DNA from: Pratylenchus scribneri
Lineage: Eukaryota; Nematoda; Chromadorea; Rhabditida; Pratylenchidae
DNA: 64,000 nt
NCBI GenBank assembly: GCA_030063045.1
Contig: JAQSEB010000086.1
Location: 1,076,501-1,140,500 of the forward strand
Direction of reading: 5' to 3'
Shown here: positions 1 through 14,084 of the stretch, piece by piece
Layout: each line of letters begins with the position of its first letter
Numbering within the stretch: position 1 is the first letter of the stretch
Translations under genes and position numbers: made by a program
The notes under the pieces: model-generated
Database searches by the model: none
Told to the model about the DNA's origin: nothing
What the model saw: only the letters and a program-made list of their open reading frames with translations

Positions 1-3000
1 ATTTCGGCTGGCAAAATAATTAATTTTAATTTATTGCACTCTTCCAAAATGCGCCTTTGAAAATGCACACAAAATTATAATTTGATGCGAAAATTTGTGG
101 TCGTTCAAAAAAATTTCGAAAATGAATAAATTGGTGTAAATAAAAGTCAACAAAAATAATTAGTCTTCCGTTCCGTCCTTTGAAATATAATTGTTGCGGT
201 AAAACCGCGCGTGCGCGCTCTGATCGTGCGGAAAATTTTAATAAAAATTTTTTGAAGAATTATGACTAGATGGAAATTGGAATATACTAAAAATTATAGT
301 ACATTTTTTATTAAAACAAAAAGCATTTTCGAAGGGTAACTAAAAAATTAAGCATGAATTCAAACATCCATTTGGTCCAACATATCTTGGTAAGCAAAAT
401 GCCAATATGTTCTTAGCTTAAGGTGGAAGTTGGTCAAGTATGTCTAATTTATGTCAATCTTCGTAAGCCAAAATCACCACATTTAGCATGGAAAGTTTTT
501 GGGTAAATTTTGTTATTTACTTAGATGGTCAGAATATGTCCAATTTTAGTATATAAATTTTGGTAAGCCAAAATGCTAACATATTTATCCTGAAGAGCAT
601 TTGTAAAATTTGACTTGCTTATCAAAATGGCCAAAAATGTATGAAATAAGGACAAATTCATGTTTTTGGCTTCCATAAATTACCTCATTCCAAAAGCATC
701 ATTAATGAATAATTTGATTTAGTTCATAATAGTTCACTTTATAACTAAATTAGTTCACTTTTTTTCAAATTCAAATTCGAAATTGAATTATGTGCGATAA
801 TGCAATTATAGAAATCGAAATGAGTTACCAATTACCATTACTAATGTGGCAAGGCATAGAAACTAGAAAGTAAAAAAATGAATTTGTCTGGGAGGCTTTT
901 TTTCTACTTCCTCACAATTCCTTCATAATTCCATTTTTTGGAATTGTGTGAATTGGTCAAAATTGGGAAATGCAATTTTATAAATAATCTCATGTTACGT
1001 AGAATAAATTAATTGGTCTCAAAATTTGGACCCAAATTTAGGTTTGAGACAATCAAATTCTCATCCAAATTTGGAAATATTAGTCTAATTTAGGAATTTT
1101 TTATTGAAAATGATGTAGTAGACATTTTCACATGAATTTAATTAAAAATTAAATTTAATTAAATTCCAATTAAATTCCAATTAAATCTGTATTTTGGTTT
1201 GATGTCATAGTGAATTTGAAGAATGCAACGCACAAAAGTCAAAACAACACAAAAAAAACCCCTAAATCCGTACGAAGAATACGGAGAACGGAGATTAAGT
1301 GCCAAAAACAACACAGAAAAAAATCCACAAATCCTTCGACCAAACATCTCTCTAATAAATGTTTTCATACATTAATAAATTCTTCAATAAAAATGTTTTA
1401 AATCTCTAAATGTTTAATGTTTACTCATCATTGACCAATCATTAATTAAAATTAAATGTTTCAAAAGTACACGCAGTCAAATTCAATCCAAAATCTTTTC
1501 TCTTCTTTAGTTCAGAAAAATTTTATTTTGATTAAAAATTGTGAATGACAAACCGAATTCATATTTTTGTATTTTTGTGAAAATCCCTGATGAGACTTAT
1601 TTCGTCTAAAATACTTTTAAAATAAAGGAGGAAAATCCCAAAGGATTTATTCACTTTTTCGGCCAAGGATTTACACTCACATTTTTCGGCCAAGGATTTA
1701 CATTCACATTTTCTTGGCAGGAATTTGTTGTGACCTTTTTTCGGTATTTCTTTGCGATGAGTTGACGGCACCGCACGCGCCATCGATGTTTGGCACTTTT
1801 GGGAGGGGCGGATTAAAATGCGAATTTTAATGAAATTGAAATTTTCACACATTGGTTCTTTTTTCAATATTCAATGATCAGCCCAAAACGTGGATTATGT
1901 ACTTTTTCCCTGGTATTAGTCTTAAAAGTTCATTAAAGAAACGAATTTGTTGTTTTAAAATGTCTGACAATTTTTTGCTTTATAACTCATCCAAAACTCA
2001 ACTGGTTTCGAACTTTTTTATATGGGTTTGATAGAGTAATGGAATATCTATTGAATAGTATAAAAATCATTTTATATTATTATAAATAGAAAAAGCTATA
2101 ACGTTTTGAAAAAAATGGAAAAATGTAGACAATTTTGAAGGATTTTTTAATATTAAAAAATGTATACCTAAATATATTTTATTAAATTAATTTTTATATA
2201 AATTTATAGAGTATTTTTTACTTTATTCAATATATAAAAATTAATTCTAGATCATTAGCTAATTACTTTCGCTACCACTAATTTTTTCTCTATATCCTTA
2301 AAAGTTCATTAATAAGCCAATTTTTTTGTTAAAATGTCTAGCAAAATGGACTTTTATGGCAAAGAAAAAATTAACATAAATTCCGGTACATATGATATTG
2401 AAAGGCCATATTTCCCTCTAATTAGCCCATCCGGGTAAAAATGAATAAATTTTTGACATTTCCAACGGCCCAAAATGCCCATCCAATTATAATAGAATTA
2501 AAATGTAAAATCCGAAAAAAATAAATAAATATTCTCATTGAAAATTGGCCATTCGGCCAATTAGCCATGCGACATTTTCGGCCAAATAAGAGTGGGATAA
2601 TTTACCGGACTTTCCCTTTCAAAATTAATCCTTTCCTCCCATTTTGTTGGATATGCCAACGGCGCTCGCCCTTTCCAAAATGAATAAAAAATAATTAATT
2701 ATTCAAATAATTGGCCAAGTCCAATTTTCAAAAATTTTACCGCGGATTAATGCCCATTTCTTTTTCCTGTTTTTTATGAATTTTTATAATTTTGTTAAAT
2801 TATTTTTTCCACACTAAAATAATTAAAATGTCCAATTTTTGGGGGTAGACTCATTTCCAAGAAGAAATTAGGAAGACGTAAAAAGACGAAAAAATGGCTT
2901 TGGAATTTTTTGTCCAAAATTAATCTTTGCACTTTTTTGATGGATTTTTTTGGAAAATTTAGGAATTTTTCACTTTTCAAAAAATGAAAGAATTTATTTG

Positions 3001-4200
3001 GAAGAAAAAATAATGGACTTTGAATATTGATGAAAGGCAAAAAGGCACACACAAGGTCAAAAAAGGAAAATTGGGGGAAAATGTGTGGATGAAAATGTGG
3101 ACAGAAAAAAATCAAAAAATGTAAAAGTGAAATGATTTGCAGATTTTTTCTTTATAAAATTGTGGAATTTAATTTTAAAAAAAATAATTTTGATAATAAA
3201 AATTGTGGAATTTATTTAAAAAAAAAATTATTTTGATATTGCTGGAACGAAATATACGCACCCAATTTTGCGAATAAAAATCAAATTTTTAAGTGAATAT
3301 TCTACTTTAAATTTTGCAGATTTTATAATATTTTATAGCTTTGATTTTGTTGAATTAATTAGAGAAAGATTTCCTTTAAATTTTGCATATTTTATAATAT
3401 TTTATAGCCCTGATTTTTATTGAACTAATTAGAGAAATATTTTATTAATTTGATGAACATTTCAAAAAATTATTACCAAAATAGACCGCAAAATAGAACA
3501 AAAATTTAGCAGCCTTTTTTATCATAAATTTCACAGGCCAATTAGAATTTATTCAATCATTTTTTGATATCAAAATGTTCTCCAACAGAAAGCGCATAAT
3601 TTAACCATATAAAAGTTTTATTAATGGCTTAGAAGATGCTAAGATATTGGGCAATGTGTAGAGTAGATGTTCGCTAAATTTCAAACAGCCAAATTTTAAT
3701 TTTTAATTAAAATAAATTATTTTACTTTTTCATTTTTTCCAATTTATTCTGTTTTTTTGATTGACTTTTTGCCCTCAAAATTGTCCTTGTTAGGGGGCAA
3801 AAAGTATACTAGGAAAATGGCAACTAGTGGCAAAAAAACAACCAAATTATATTTTGTTATTCATCCACCCATAATGCCCACATTTTTTCCGCTTCTTTGA
3901 TTCCACCTTCTTTAATAATGCCGCCATCTAACTCTTCACATTAATTTTTAATTGTAATAAAAATGTGTAAATCCGCAAAAGGGTAAAAAGGCAAAATTAA
4001 TTAGGGCAAATCAGAGGGCCCTTCCAATTATTCTTTCGCTTGATTTGATCCAATTTGGACAGCCAAACAACTTTGCAATTTGTTTTGACACTAATTTGAA
4101 TAATTAGCCAAATAATTTTGCAAAAATAATGAAGGACAAAAAGTGAGGGGGGGATTTTGACATTTTTTGAATTATAAATATTTTCAATTTTTATATATTC
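1..4200. other. AT-rich DNA without a supported gene
   Basis: I see no ORF with protein-like composition and no paired splice signals. A ~30-bp stretch around CGGCCAAGGATTTACA is duplicated at about 1660-1710. The phrase AAAAGTTCATTAA...TTAAAATGTCT recurs at about 1924 and 2298. Segments at 360-660 share TAAGCCAAAATG-type phrases with each other and resemble about 59500-59620, so this is probably old dispersed repeat. Confidence 0.5.
60..60. other. Window edge note
   Basis: Nothing at the left edge looks like a truncated gene. At the right edge the plus-strand gene starting at 62.38 kb is cut inside or just after an intron. Confidence 0.3.
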
Positions 4201-4639
4201 AAAGCATCCAATTTTAATCCTTCGAGCCTATTGGTGTTGGCCATTTTCAAAGATCCACCAAATTTATGGCCCAAGCCTACTTTGGCCCATTCTTCTTACC
4301 TTTCCTTTCCCCCTTCGATCTACCATTTCCATGTAAAAGGAGTACCGGATACCGGTGTCCAAAATTTTAGGCCAATTCCATTAATGGATCTTCCAATTGT
4401 CAATTTCCTCTACGAAAGCCAATTTCCTTCTTCGATCTTATGGCCAACGGCCAATTCCTTGGAAAGACCATCGGCTACCGGAGTCCAAAATTAGGCGCCG
4501 ACTCAAAGCCAATTAAGCCATTTTAACGTTCCATTCTTCAATTTCCCCCTCCAAATCTTCCATTTCCCTAGAAAAGCCCACCGGAGTCCGGGATGTACCC
4601 AAATTGGACTAAGTCCAAGCCAATTAGGCCAATTAAAAA

Positions 4640-5060
4640 ATATTTCGACTAGCCAAATTAGTGGCCATTTCCCTTCAAAAATGGTCCATTTCCCCTCCAC
4701 CGATCGTCCATTTCCCCTTGCCTTCCCCGCCGGAAAGGACCATTCATTTTCCCCTCCTTCCCAATTTCCCTCCCTTTGTAGTCTCCGCCCTCTTTTGGAA
4801 ATTGGAAGGAAGAAGAGGAAAGGGGCGGACCCAACATTCCTTCCTTCCTTCGAGAGAAAAGGTGTTTGGAAGGAAATGGGAATGGGAAGGAAATGGGAAG
4901 GGGAGGGTCCGTGGGGCGACGCCGGCGGGACTGCTGCGGCCGAGACCACATCGGTGCGGTGGGGCAGCTGCGGGACTATAAATGTGCGGGCCCGTGGGGC
5001 ATTCCTCCACACACATTCCATCTCATTCCCATTTAAAAAAAACCGTCGACCAAAAGCTCC
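4640..5060 (+). promoter_or_regulatory. GC-rich island with TATA promoter
   Basis: This is a sharply GC-rich block in otherwise AT-rich DNA. It contains purine/pyrimidine runs, GGCC-rich and CGGCG words, and a clear TATA box (ACTATAAATG, TATAAA at 4977-4982). A start site would be expected near 5007-5012. A pyrimidine-rich acceptor (TTTTTTGTTCAG, AG at 5094-5095) follows about 85 bp later and could be a trans-splice (outron) acceptor. Several overlapping ORFs here are open only because the block is GC-rich, so I do not call them as genes. Confidence 0.5.
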
Positions 5061-5174
5061 GAGCAAATTATAATTTACTTTGCTTTTTTGTTCAGCAGAG
5101 CAAAGCCCAAAGAAAGCCCAAAGAAATTATTCCAATTTTATTCCAATCACAAATTCCACCGCAAAACTACAAAA

Positions 5175-5402
5175 ATGATTCACATTTTGATCAGCGTCGA
5201 CGATGCAGCCCAATTCTCCTCATCTTCCCGTCGACATCGGCCATTGTTGGCCTCGGCCGGTTCCGCGTTGAAAAAGTTGGCAAAAAACCCTCCAAGGATT
5301 GGTGGCATCCCACCGGTGGCGGCAATCAGCATCAGCTCCGGCGGTCAGGCACATCCAATGGCACAATTAAGTGCCTCTGCAATTGGCCAATGCCAACATT
5401 GA
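5175..5402 (+). CDS. Possible short exon/ORF downstream of the TATA promoter
   Basis: A 75-codon ORF starts MIHILISVDD and is rich in Ser, Ala and Pro. Its codon choice looks protein-like, and it follows the TATA box and the acceptor at 5095. It stops 20 bp before a good donor (AAAG/GTGAGG at 5422), paired with acceptor TTTGCAG at 5680. The intron would therefore lie in the 3' UTR, or a second frame (open from about 4982 and across that splice to about 5834) is the real one. I do not recognise either product. The frame is undecided because the region is GC-rich. Confidence 0.3.
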   Translation: MIHILISVDDAAQFSSSSRRHRPLLASAGSALKKLAKNPPRIGGIPPVAAISISSGGQAHPMAQLSASAIGQCQH

Positions 5403-5939
5403 GTGGAAGAAGGGAAAAAAGGTGAGGCCTTTGAGCCAAACTAAAGGGCAAATTTTTACAATTTAGGAAGGAAATTTAGGCAATTTTTACAATTTAGGAA
5501 GGAATTTTAGGGAATTTTGGGAAATTTTAGGGAATTTGGGACAATTTTTATAATTTAGAAAGGAATTTTAGGGAATTTATAAAATTTAGAATGGAATTTT
5601 AGGGAATTTTTACAATTTAGAAGGGAATTTTAGAGAATTTTCACGTTTAATTTCAATTTCTAATTATTCCAAATTTGCAGATTTCCTCGCCGTTCTTCTG
5701 TGAATTTTTCGCCCCAAAAAATGTGTGATGGTGCTTCACTTTTCTTCTGTTCTTCTTCTTCACTGAATGCACACAAATTTGTCCATCTTATCTTTCAACA
5801 AAAATTGTTAACGACAACACTAAAGCAAGAAATGTGATAAAACAACAAGGAAATCATGCAAAGTTCTTGATTGATGCCAAGGCACAACATTTGGCCAATT
5901 TGTTTCTCAAATGAACCATTTTGACTGATTGACAACTCG

Positions 5940-6075
5940 TTGAATGCCACGGAACAATATTTGGCCAAAATGAATGCCATCGAACAATATTTGGCCAAAA
6001 TGAATGCCATCGAACAATATTTGGCCAAAAATGAATGCCATTGAACAATATTTGGCCAAAAATGAATGCCACAAG
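5940..6075. repeat. Short tandem repeat, ~30-bp unit
   Basis: About four to five direct copies of GAATGCCATCGAACAATATT followed by TGGCCAAAA, with diverged flanking copies to about 6150. ORFs read through it on the minus strand only because the repeat has no stops. Confidence 0.8.
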
Positions 6076-7027
6076 ACAAATTGGCCAATTGGCAATGCCT
6101 TATAGCAGAACAATTTGACCAAGCATTGAATGCCATTTGAACAACATTTGGTCCAAGAGCCGCCGAAATTTGTTAAAACAACAAAAAATGTGAACAAATT
6201 GTAAATAATATTGAAATATTCTTCTTCATTCCATCCAACTTTTCCCCTTCTTTTCGCCCCCAAATTCTTTTCCTATATTTCCCAGTACCAAAATTATTGT
6301 TGAAGAAGCTTTAGGGTCCCCATTCCTCCAATGTCCCGCACAGAAAAAATGCATTTAGTAAATCCACCCTCAAAATCCACCCTCAAAAAATTCTGTCCAA
6401 CGGGCAATATTTTATATTTATTCAATTTTTTTCTTCATTTTCTGCCTCATCTTTTTTATGGCCGATTAGCAATTTTTCTTTTCCAAATCCACAAAAAATT
6501 ATCCTCAATTTCTCTTTTCATCCAGGGTCTTTTTCTCCCAAATAAAATGTTGTACAAAAGACAATCAAAAAAAAAATATAAATAAATTTAATTAATTCTA
6601 TTCTCATTTCTTTCAATCATTGTAAAATATTACAAATTTCCCCTGCAATTTTTGCTTTCACCGAAATTCTCTCTCAATTCACAAAAATGATTCTCGCATT
6701 TCCCCGCAATTTCCCAAAATTTATTGTAAATTTCCATATTTTTTGTATTTATTTTAGTTTAATTCCAATTTCCCCAAAAATATGTGTATTTCCCCATCCA
6801 TTTTTTTTATAATTTTGCTCAAAATTCTCATCATTTTGAGAATTTTTTTTATTTTTTTGACATTGAAAAAAATAAAACATTTTTGAATTTTATTTATTTT
6901 GAACTGTGTTTGGGAATTTCCTTCCATTTTAAAAACCAAATAAAAATCTACTTTGTCGAGTCGGGGAATTTTGCCCTTTTAAATTTGTTGGGCCAAATTT
7001 TATGGAAATATAAAATATTTGTCACAT

Positions 7028-7840
7028 GGCGGTGCGCGCATTTTCCTTCCAATGAATGAATAAGGTACAAAAATGCCATTGGATTTGGATGTGGCTTCTT
7101 GGCCAATTGCCCACATTTTTTTGTTGTTTTTATTGGTCTTCCATTTGGCCAATAAATTTGTGTGCTTCCTTCCTTATTCCCTCAACCACCTTCCCCAAAT
7201 ATTAAAAAATGCGCACTGATAAAAGAGGAATGAAGGTTTTCGGTCCCTCTTCTATGTCTTTGGTCTTCTGCAACAAAAATTAAAAAGGCCAATAAATTCC
7301 AATGAATGAATGAGGCACAAAAATGCCATCGACGGGTGAAGAATGGCTTCTTGGCCAATTGCCCACATTTTGTATTGTTTTTTTTGGTCTTCCATTTAGC
7401 CAATAAATTTGTGTGCTTCCTTCATTGTTCCTTCTTCCCCCCCCCCCCAACCCCATTTCCCCAAATAAAAATGCGCACTGATAAAAATAAGGTTTCGGTC
7501 CCCGTCAAATTCCAGGCACTCTTCTGCAACAAAAAGGCGAATAGCCGTTATATGGGGATAGTGCCTGACATTGAATGGATTATGGCGGCATTTTCCTTCC
7601 AGTGAATAAGGTACAAAAATGCCATTGGATTTGGATGGGGCTTCTTGGCTAAATGCCCACATTTTTTGTTGTTTTTGTTGGTCTTCCATTTAGCCAATAA
7701 ATTTGTGTGCTTCCTTCCTTATTCCCCCCCAACCCCATTTCCCCAAATAAAAATGCGCACTGATAAAAAGAAGAAGGTTTTGGTCCATGTCCAATTCCAG
7801 TGCCTTTGGTCTTCTGCAACAAAATGGCGAATAAAAACGG
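7028..7840. repeat. Three tandem copies of a ~260-bp segment
   Basis: The segments 7028-7290, 7291-7560 and 7575-7840 each run in the same order: GGCGGCATTTTCCTTCC-like start, TACAAAAATGCCAT, GGCTTCTTGGC, CCCACATTTT, TTGGTCTTCCATTT, GCCAATAAATTTGTGTGC, ATGCGCACTGATAAAA, TTCTGCAACAAAA. The copies differ by small indels and by a C-run in copy 2. No gene is evident; ORFs on either strand are repeat shadows. Confidence 0.85.
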
Positions 7841-8382
7841 GGAAATAAAATGAACGAAAAATATGATGGATTGGTAATCATTTTGAGAGGGTTTTATTAA
7901 TGGGAAAATTGTGGGAAATCAAATAATTCTTTCTTAAATTTCGTCCAAATTCACTAAATTTGTGTGTGGAATTTTAACAAAAATATTTTTACAGAATCTT
8001 TATTGGAGAAATGTGAATGAATTTGGTCAATTTACCGGAAATTCATAAGCCAAAAAAGAAGAAAATGGTCAACAAATTGAGTAATTTTGCTTTGATTTTT
8101 AGTCAATAAACAATAATTGTTTCTGGCCAATTGGCCAAATCTCAAATCCATCGTGGACTTTGGAACTTATAAAGAAATATTTATAAATATTATTTTCATT
8201 AAAAATAGAACCAAAAAGCAACTAAGTCAGTGTCGGAAGCAATAAATAGTCATAAAAGGATTTAGCTCAATGAATTGCCATTTTTTGGCCTCAATTGAAC
8301 AAAAAATTAATCAAAGTGAACCAAAAAATCTTTCCGGAAAACATAAATCCAACCCAGATGAAACAAAAATCATTCCAAAATA

Positions 8383-9425
<1,043 letters not shown>

Positions 9426-9941
9426 CGGAAAAAAACAAAAATTGTAAATGTTTCTTTTTTTCGCGCGGATGACTGGACAATCTTTGGCCCGCCATCTTCA
9501 CTTCACAATATTACACCATCATTGTTTGGACGCACTTCCACACTCTTCTAAACAATTTTGTCGCATCAAAACAAGAAAAAAAAAATAAAAGACTGGTGTT
9601 GGCGCAACGTGGGGAAATTCACTCGAATATTTTAAATAATTTTCTTGATTGATCAATGCATTTTTTTTTCTTTTCACCGAACTTTAACTTTTCCAAAATC
9701 TTTTTGATTTGTAAAAATTAAATAAAAATTTTTGATTATGTAAAAAAAACAAGTGAATTATTTTTTCATATTATTTAATATTTTTGGATATTTTAATTTT
9801 ATTTCTTTTTTATTTGATTTTTCCAATTTTAAATATTTAAAACATCATCATCAATCATAAGTTGGTAATCAAATGAATAACGCCCTCATCTGTCAATAAA
9901 ATACGGGTCATTTTCATCGCTTCGATTGGTACAGTGATGAG

Positions 9942-10577
9942 TAGGGAGCGGATTTATATTGGTATAGAATCCCGAAATATAGGCATAAAATATTGATATA
10001 AAATTGCTAAAATATTGATATAATTTGCAAAAATTGGCAAAATATTGATGAAATATTGATGAAAATTTTTTAAAAAAATCGCTATATTTTATAAAAATTT
10101 CGAAAAAAAATATTTTTCATTATCCTCAATCAAAAATTATTCATATTTCAAAGTTTTTATTCAAAAAATTTCAAAATCCATTACCTAAAAATTTTTACAC
10201 ACATCAATAATTTTTAAAAATTTTCCAAAATCAATTTTTCATTAATTATTTTCAAAAAATCACAAAATGAACTTTTTCCTTAAATTTTTTAAGAAATTCT
10301 CAAAATTTTTAAAAAAAATTTTCGATTTTTTTTTCAAAAAATTCCAGCTTTTTTCTAAAATCTTCAAAATATTGACAAAAATGGCCAAAAATTGCCAAAA
10401 AATGCCGAAATATTGATATCAATATTGACGGCCAAAAAATGGCAAAATATTGATGAATATTGACATAAAAGTTCATGCAAATCAACTAAAACCATGATAA
10501 AAACGTGTTTTATGCTGGTTTAAAGCTATTTTAAGTTCGCAAACAAAATATTGATATCAATAAAAATCCGCTCCCTA
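9942..10577. mobile_element. hAT-like MITE, 8-bp TSD
   Basis: Terminal inverted repeats read TAGGGAGCGGATTTATATTG on the left; the right end ends AAAATCCGCTCCCTA. Perfect 8-bp target duplications GTGATGAG flank it at 9934-9941 and 10578-10585. The interior is AT-rich with many AATATTGATAT motifs and has no coding capacity. The 8-bp duplication and TAGGG terminus are typical of non-autonomous hAT elements. Confidence 0.85.
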
Positions 10578-11113
10578 GTGATGAGAACAAAAAGTGTTGC
10601 TAGACAAAATTAATAAAATTTGGTGATAAAAATTTAGCAGAGCAAAAAACATTCATTCAATGGTGCCCTTGTACTTTCATTAGATAGCAGAATTTATTCA
10701 GCTGATTTCCTTGCACAAAAGATCGTTTTAAGAGGCTCATTTTGACTGATGAGAACAATGCAAATTTCATCATTTTTTAAACAATTGGTTTGAATTTTGG
10801 GAGTGGCCATTATTTGCATCATCGAAATTTATCAAATTTTTTGAGAGATTTGACAAAAAAATGAAATTGAGCAAAAAAGGTGAAATTAAAAAGAATCTAA
10901 TAACAATGAATAATCAAAAATTAGTAAATTTAATAACAATGAAATATCAAAAATTAGTAAGAATCTAATAACACTAACTAAAAGGCATCGGCGGAAAGAA
11001 TAGAAATTTAATTTGGCAACCAAGTTTTATGAAGAATTCCTGGTTGTTTTCATAATGAATGATTAGAATGTATAAAAATCAATTTATAAAATTTTATTTA
11101 TACATTTCTAATA

Positions 11114-11321
11114 TCGTAAATATTCTATTTTAAGCCCCCTCTCTATTTTAAGCCTCGTCCCTATTTTAAGCCCGCCCCCATATTGAAAAATTCATGTCAA
11201 AACTAACCAATTTAGTGGTGAAATTAGGCTGAAATAAGCATTTTTTTTCATAAAGAAAGTTCCCACCTCGGAGGGTCTCTGAAATTTTTAAGCCCCGGTA
11301 ATTAAAATAGAATATTTACGG
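11114..11321. mobile_element. Short TIR element with TA flanks
   Basis: The inverted ends CGTAAATATTCTATTTTAA (11115-11133 and 11302-11320) enclose GC-richer text with AAGCCCC words. TA dinucleotides flank both ends, as expected for a Tc1/mariner-type MITE. A related copy starts near 53797 (CCGTAAATATTCTATT, then GAAGCCCCGGGGCTT). Confidence 0.6.
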
Positions 11322-13262
11322 TATTCAAAACCTTTAAATTTGTCAACATTTTGGAACTTTTATTATAGCTTTTTCTAATAAAAAATTATTTTTAAACTAT
11401 TCATTGGATATTGTGTTGACCTATCAAACCCTAAACCTATTAAAAATATTCAGTAGGGTTCAATATAGATAGGATGAATTATAAAAACAAAAACTGGTAC
11501 GTCATAAACCGGGGGATGCACACAATTTTTCAGGGCATTCCCATCCAAAAAGTGCATCCCCACATTTTGGACTCAAAATGTTGATATTTTTCGACACTTT
11601 TTTTTACCAATTTAATGTTTTCGTTCCCAAAGTGTAAATTTCTTAGGGTCTTAAAAATTAATTATTAATCGTTTTGTTTGTTTGTTTCCATACAATTTTT
11701 GATTTTGTCTGGCCCCAACAAAAAATCCACTCATAAATCATTGTTGGCCCAAAGCACAATTCGCCGTAATTGACGAATAAATTTTACCCAAAAATAAAAA
11801 GTTAAAAAAATTCTTATTTTTGGATTTGGATTTGAGTCAAAAGAATGGAAATAAATTTTTAGAACAATTTCATGGGAAAATGGAATCATTTTGGGCCAAA
11901 AATTAATATTAATAGATATTTTACAAAGATTTGATGGAAAGATGTCGTAGAATATAAGATAATTTTTGTAATTTTCTCACAGGTCAAATCAGAGGAAAAA
12001 AAAAGGAAATTATATTTGGCACTTTTGTATTTTTTCTATTTCCACTGACCATTTTCATTTTTGAATTTAATTAGGTCCATATTTTAGTCCAGATTTTAAG
12101 CCATAAAAATAATATTAATTTAATTTTTTGAGAGAAATGAATTTAATTTCTTTCCCATTTGAAGGCAATAAAAGTCCAAAAATGCCATTTTTATTTTTTT
12201 AAATTCATTTTTTTTTAAAATACTGCAAAATGGCTTGGACCACCCAGCGACAAGTCTTAGAAGTTCATAATTATTATTTATTTACACTCCATTGAAATGA
12301 TTAGTGTTTTTAGGGAGGGGTTAATGAAGGTTATAAACAAAATGTTTTTTACACGTTTTTAATTGAGGCTTATTTCTTTGAAAATGAAAAATAAATGGAC
12401 TGGAAAATGTGGAAACGATGAGTAAAAGGAAGAGGAAGGAAAAAAATGAGGAAATGTTTTAAAAAAATAATAGACGGGAAAATGGACTTTAATGAGGAAA
12501 AATAATTGTTTGTCTGTGCCACATTTACGTAGTAAACATTTCCAAGAATTTAAGCCGAGAATATTTAATATTTTTCAAATTATTATTCATCAGATACGGT
12601 ATTCAGTGGAATTATTTTATTTTTGAATGTTGGAATTTGGAGCAGTGGCTAAAAATGTTTCCATGAATTCCAATTTTTATAAAACTAAAACCATTTTAGA
12701 AAATTGTTTCCGGGGATTTTGGTTCAAAAATAATTCTCCAGGAATAGAAGGGAATAATTTATTCCCATTCATTATTTGGAAGAGTTGACCAATTAAAGAC
12801 TTAGGGAATTTTAATAATGGCACAGAAAAAAACATGGAAAAATTGGGAAACTGTAAATTTGAATGGTCTTGGGTCCTACTGGGCCAATTAAATGGATGAG
12901 GTAATAGATTTAATAGTTATTAAGAAGATTGGATAGAAAGTAGAAACTAGAAACTATACAAAAATAAAAAGGTGGAATTTTATAATTTGTCAATTAAGTC
13001 ATCCAAAAATTTTTAGTCAGAAAATGTAAAAAAATTTAATTTATAATTTCATTTCGTAAAATTCTGCTGATTTCTAAGTTTATTCTGATTTTTAATTTCT
13101 GATTTATATTTGGAATTCCGATTTGTAATTGTAGATTTATTCTTATTTTTAATTGTGATTTGTAATTCTAATTCAAATTTGTAAATAGTAAAAATTTTGA
13201 AGACTTAAAAAATTGAGCGCGACTTAGAAAAATATTCGGGACTGTACATTTATTGGTTGGCC

Positions 13263-13593
13263 CGACACTTGCGGACCAAACGGTTTGGCGCCGATGGTGG
13301 TAGATCTATTGTGGCAATTTTTTGGCATATTATTAGGCATAAAATTAGCTGCAAAATGACATCAAAAGCATTGGCCAATGTTGAATATTCACCGAGTTAT
13401 AGCCAAAAAACTGTTGCTTTAATTAGAATTGCTTTTTTGGCTGTTTTTTGGCCATAACTCGGTGAATATTCAACAATGGCCAATGCTTTTAATGTCATTT
13501 TGTAGCTAATTTTATGCCTTATAATATGCCATAAAATTTGCCAAAATAGATCTACGACCCATCGGCGCCAGACCGTTTGGTCCACAAGTGTCG
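13263..13593. mobile_element. Foldback element FB-A, copy 1
   Basis: A near-perfect palindrome with arms of about 160 bp and a short loop. The ends read CGACACTTGCGGACCAAACG on the left and the inverse on the right. Arms carry ATTGGCCAATGTTGAATATT-type sequence. A second copy lies at 50163-50493. Confidence 0.85.
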
Positions 13594-13862
13594 TAATACG
13601 CATTTATTTATGACTTTTTCGGATATTGTTAATTTAATATCGAAATTTTTCGAAATTTTTTATAATTTAATTATAAAAGTTTATAAATCGGAAATATTAT
13701 TAATTAAAAATTACCCAGCTTTCAATTGGTCAAATATATATCCTTCAAAATAATATATTGAATAAATTATTCTATTCCCTTGGAGTTTTTATGAACCAAA
13801 ATCCCGGGAAACGATTTTCTAAAATGGGTTTAATTTGAGATAATATTAATTTAAAAACTAAA

Positions 13863-14084
13863 TTTGCCGAAAACTTTTCGTGTCGAAAAATATTATATTT
13901 TTGAGGCCATATAACTTGGCCATTACTAGGGGCTTAGGGCTCAGGTTAGGGTTCAGAGCAGGCTGGGATTAGGGGCTATGGGCTAGGGGTTATTGAATCT
14001 TAAAGAAGTCTGATTTGGCCAAGTTATATGGCCTCAAAAATCTAATATTTTTCGACACGAAAACTTTTCGGCAAATTAAATGAC
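13863..14084. mobile_element. Foldback element FB-B, copy 1
   Basis: Arms of about 65 bp (TTTGCCGAAAACTTTTCG, TTGAGGCCATATAACTTGGCC) surround a GC-richer centre of repeated TTAGGG/GGGGCT words. A diverged relative is at about 47511-47917. Confidence 0.8.

Noticed and set aside
4503..5073. Several overlapping ORFs of 90-190 codons on both strands
   Set aside because: All come from a stop-poor GC-rich promoter block, have low-complexity composition and contradict each other.
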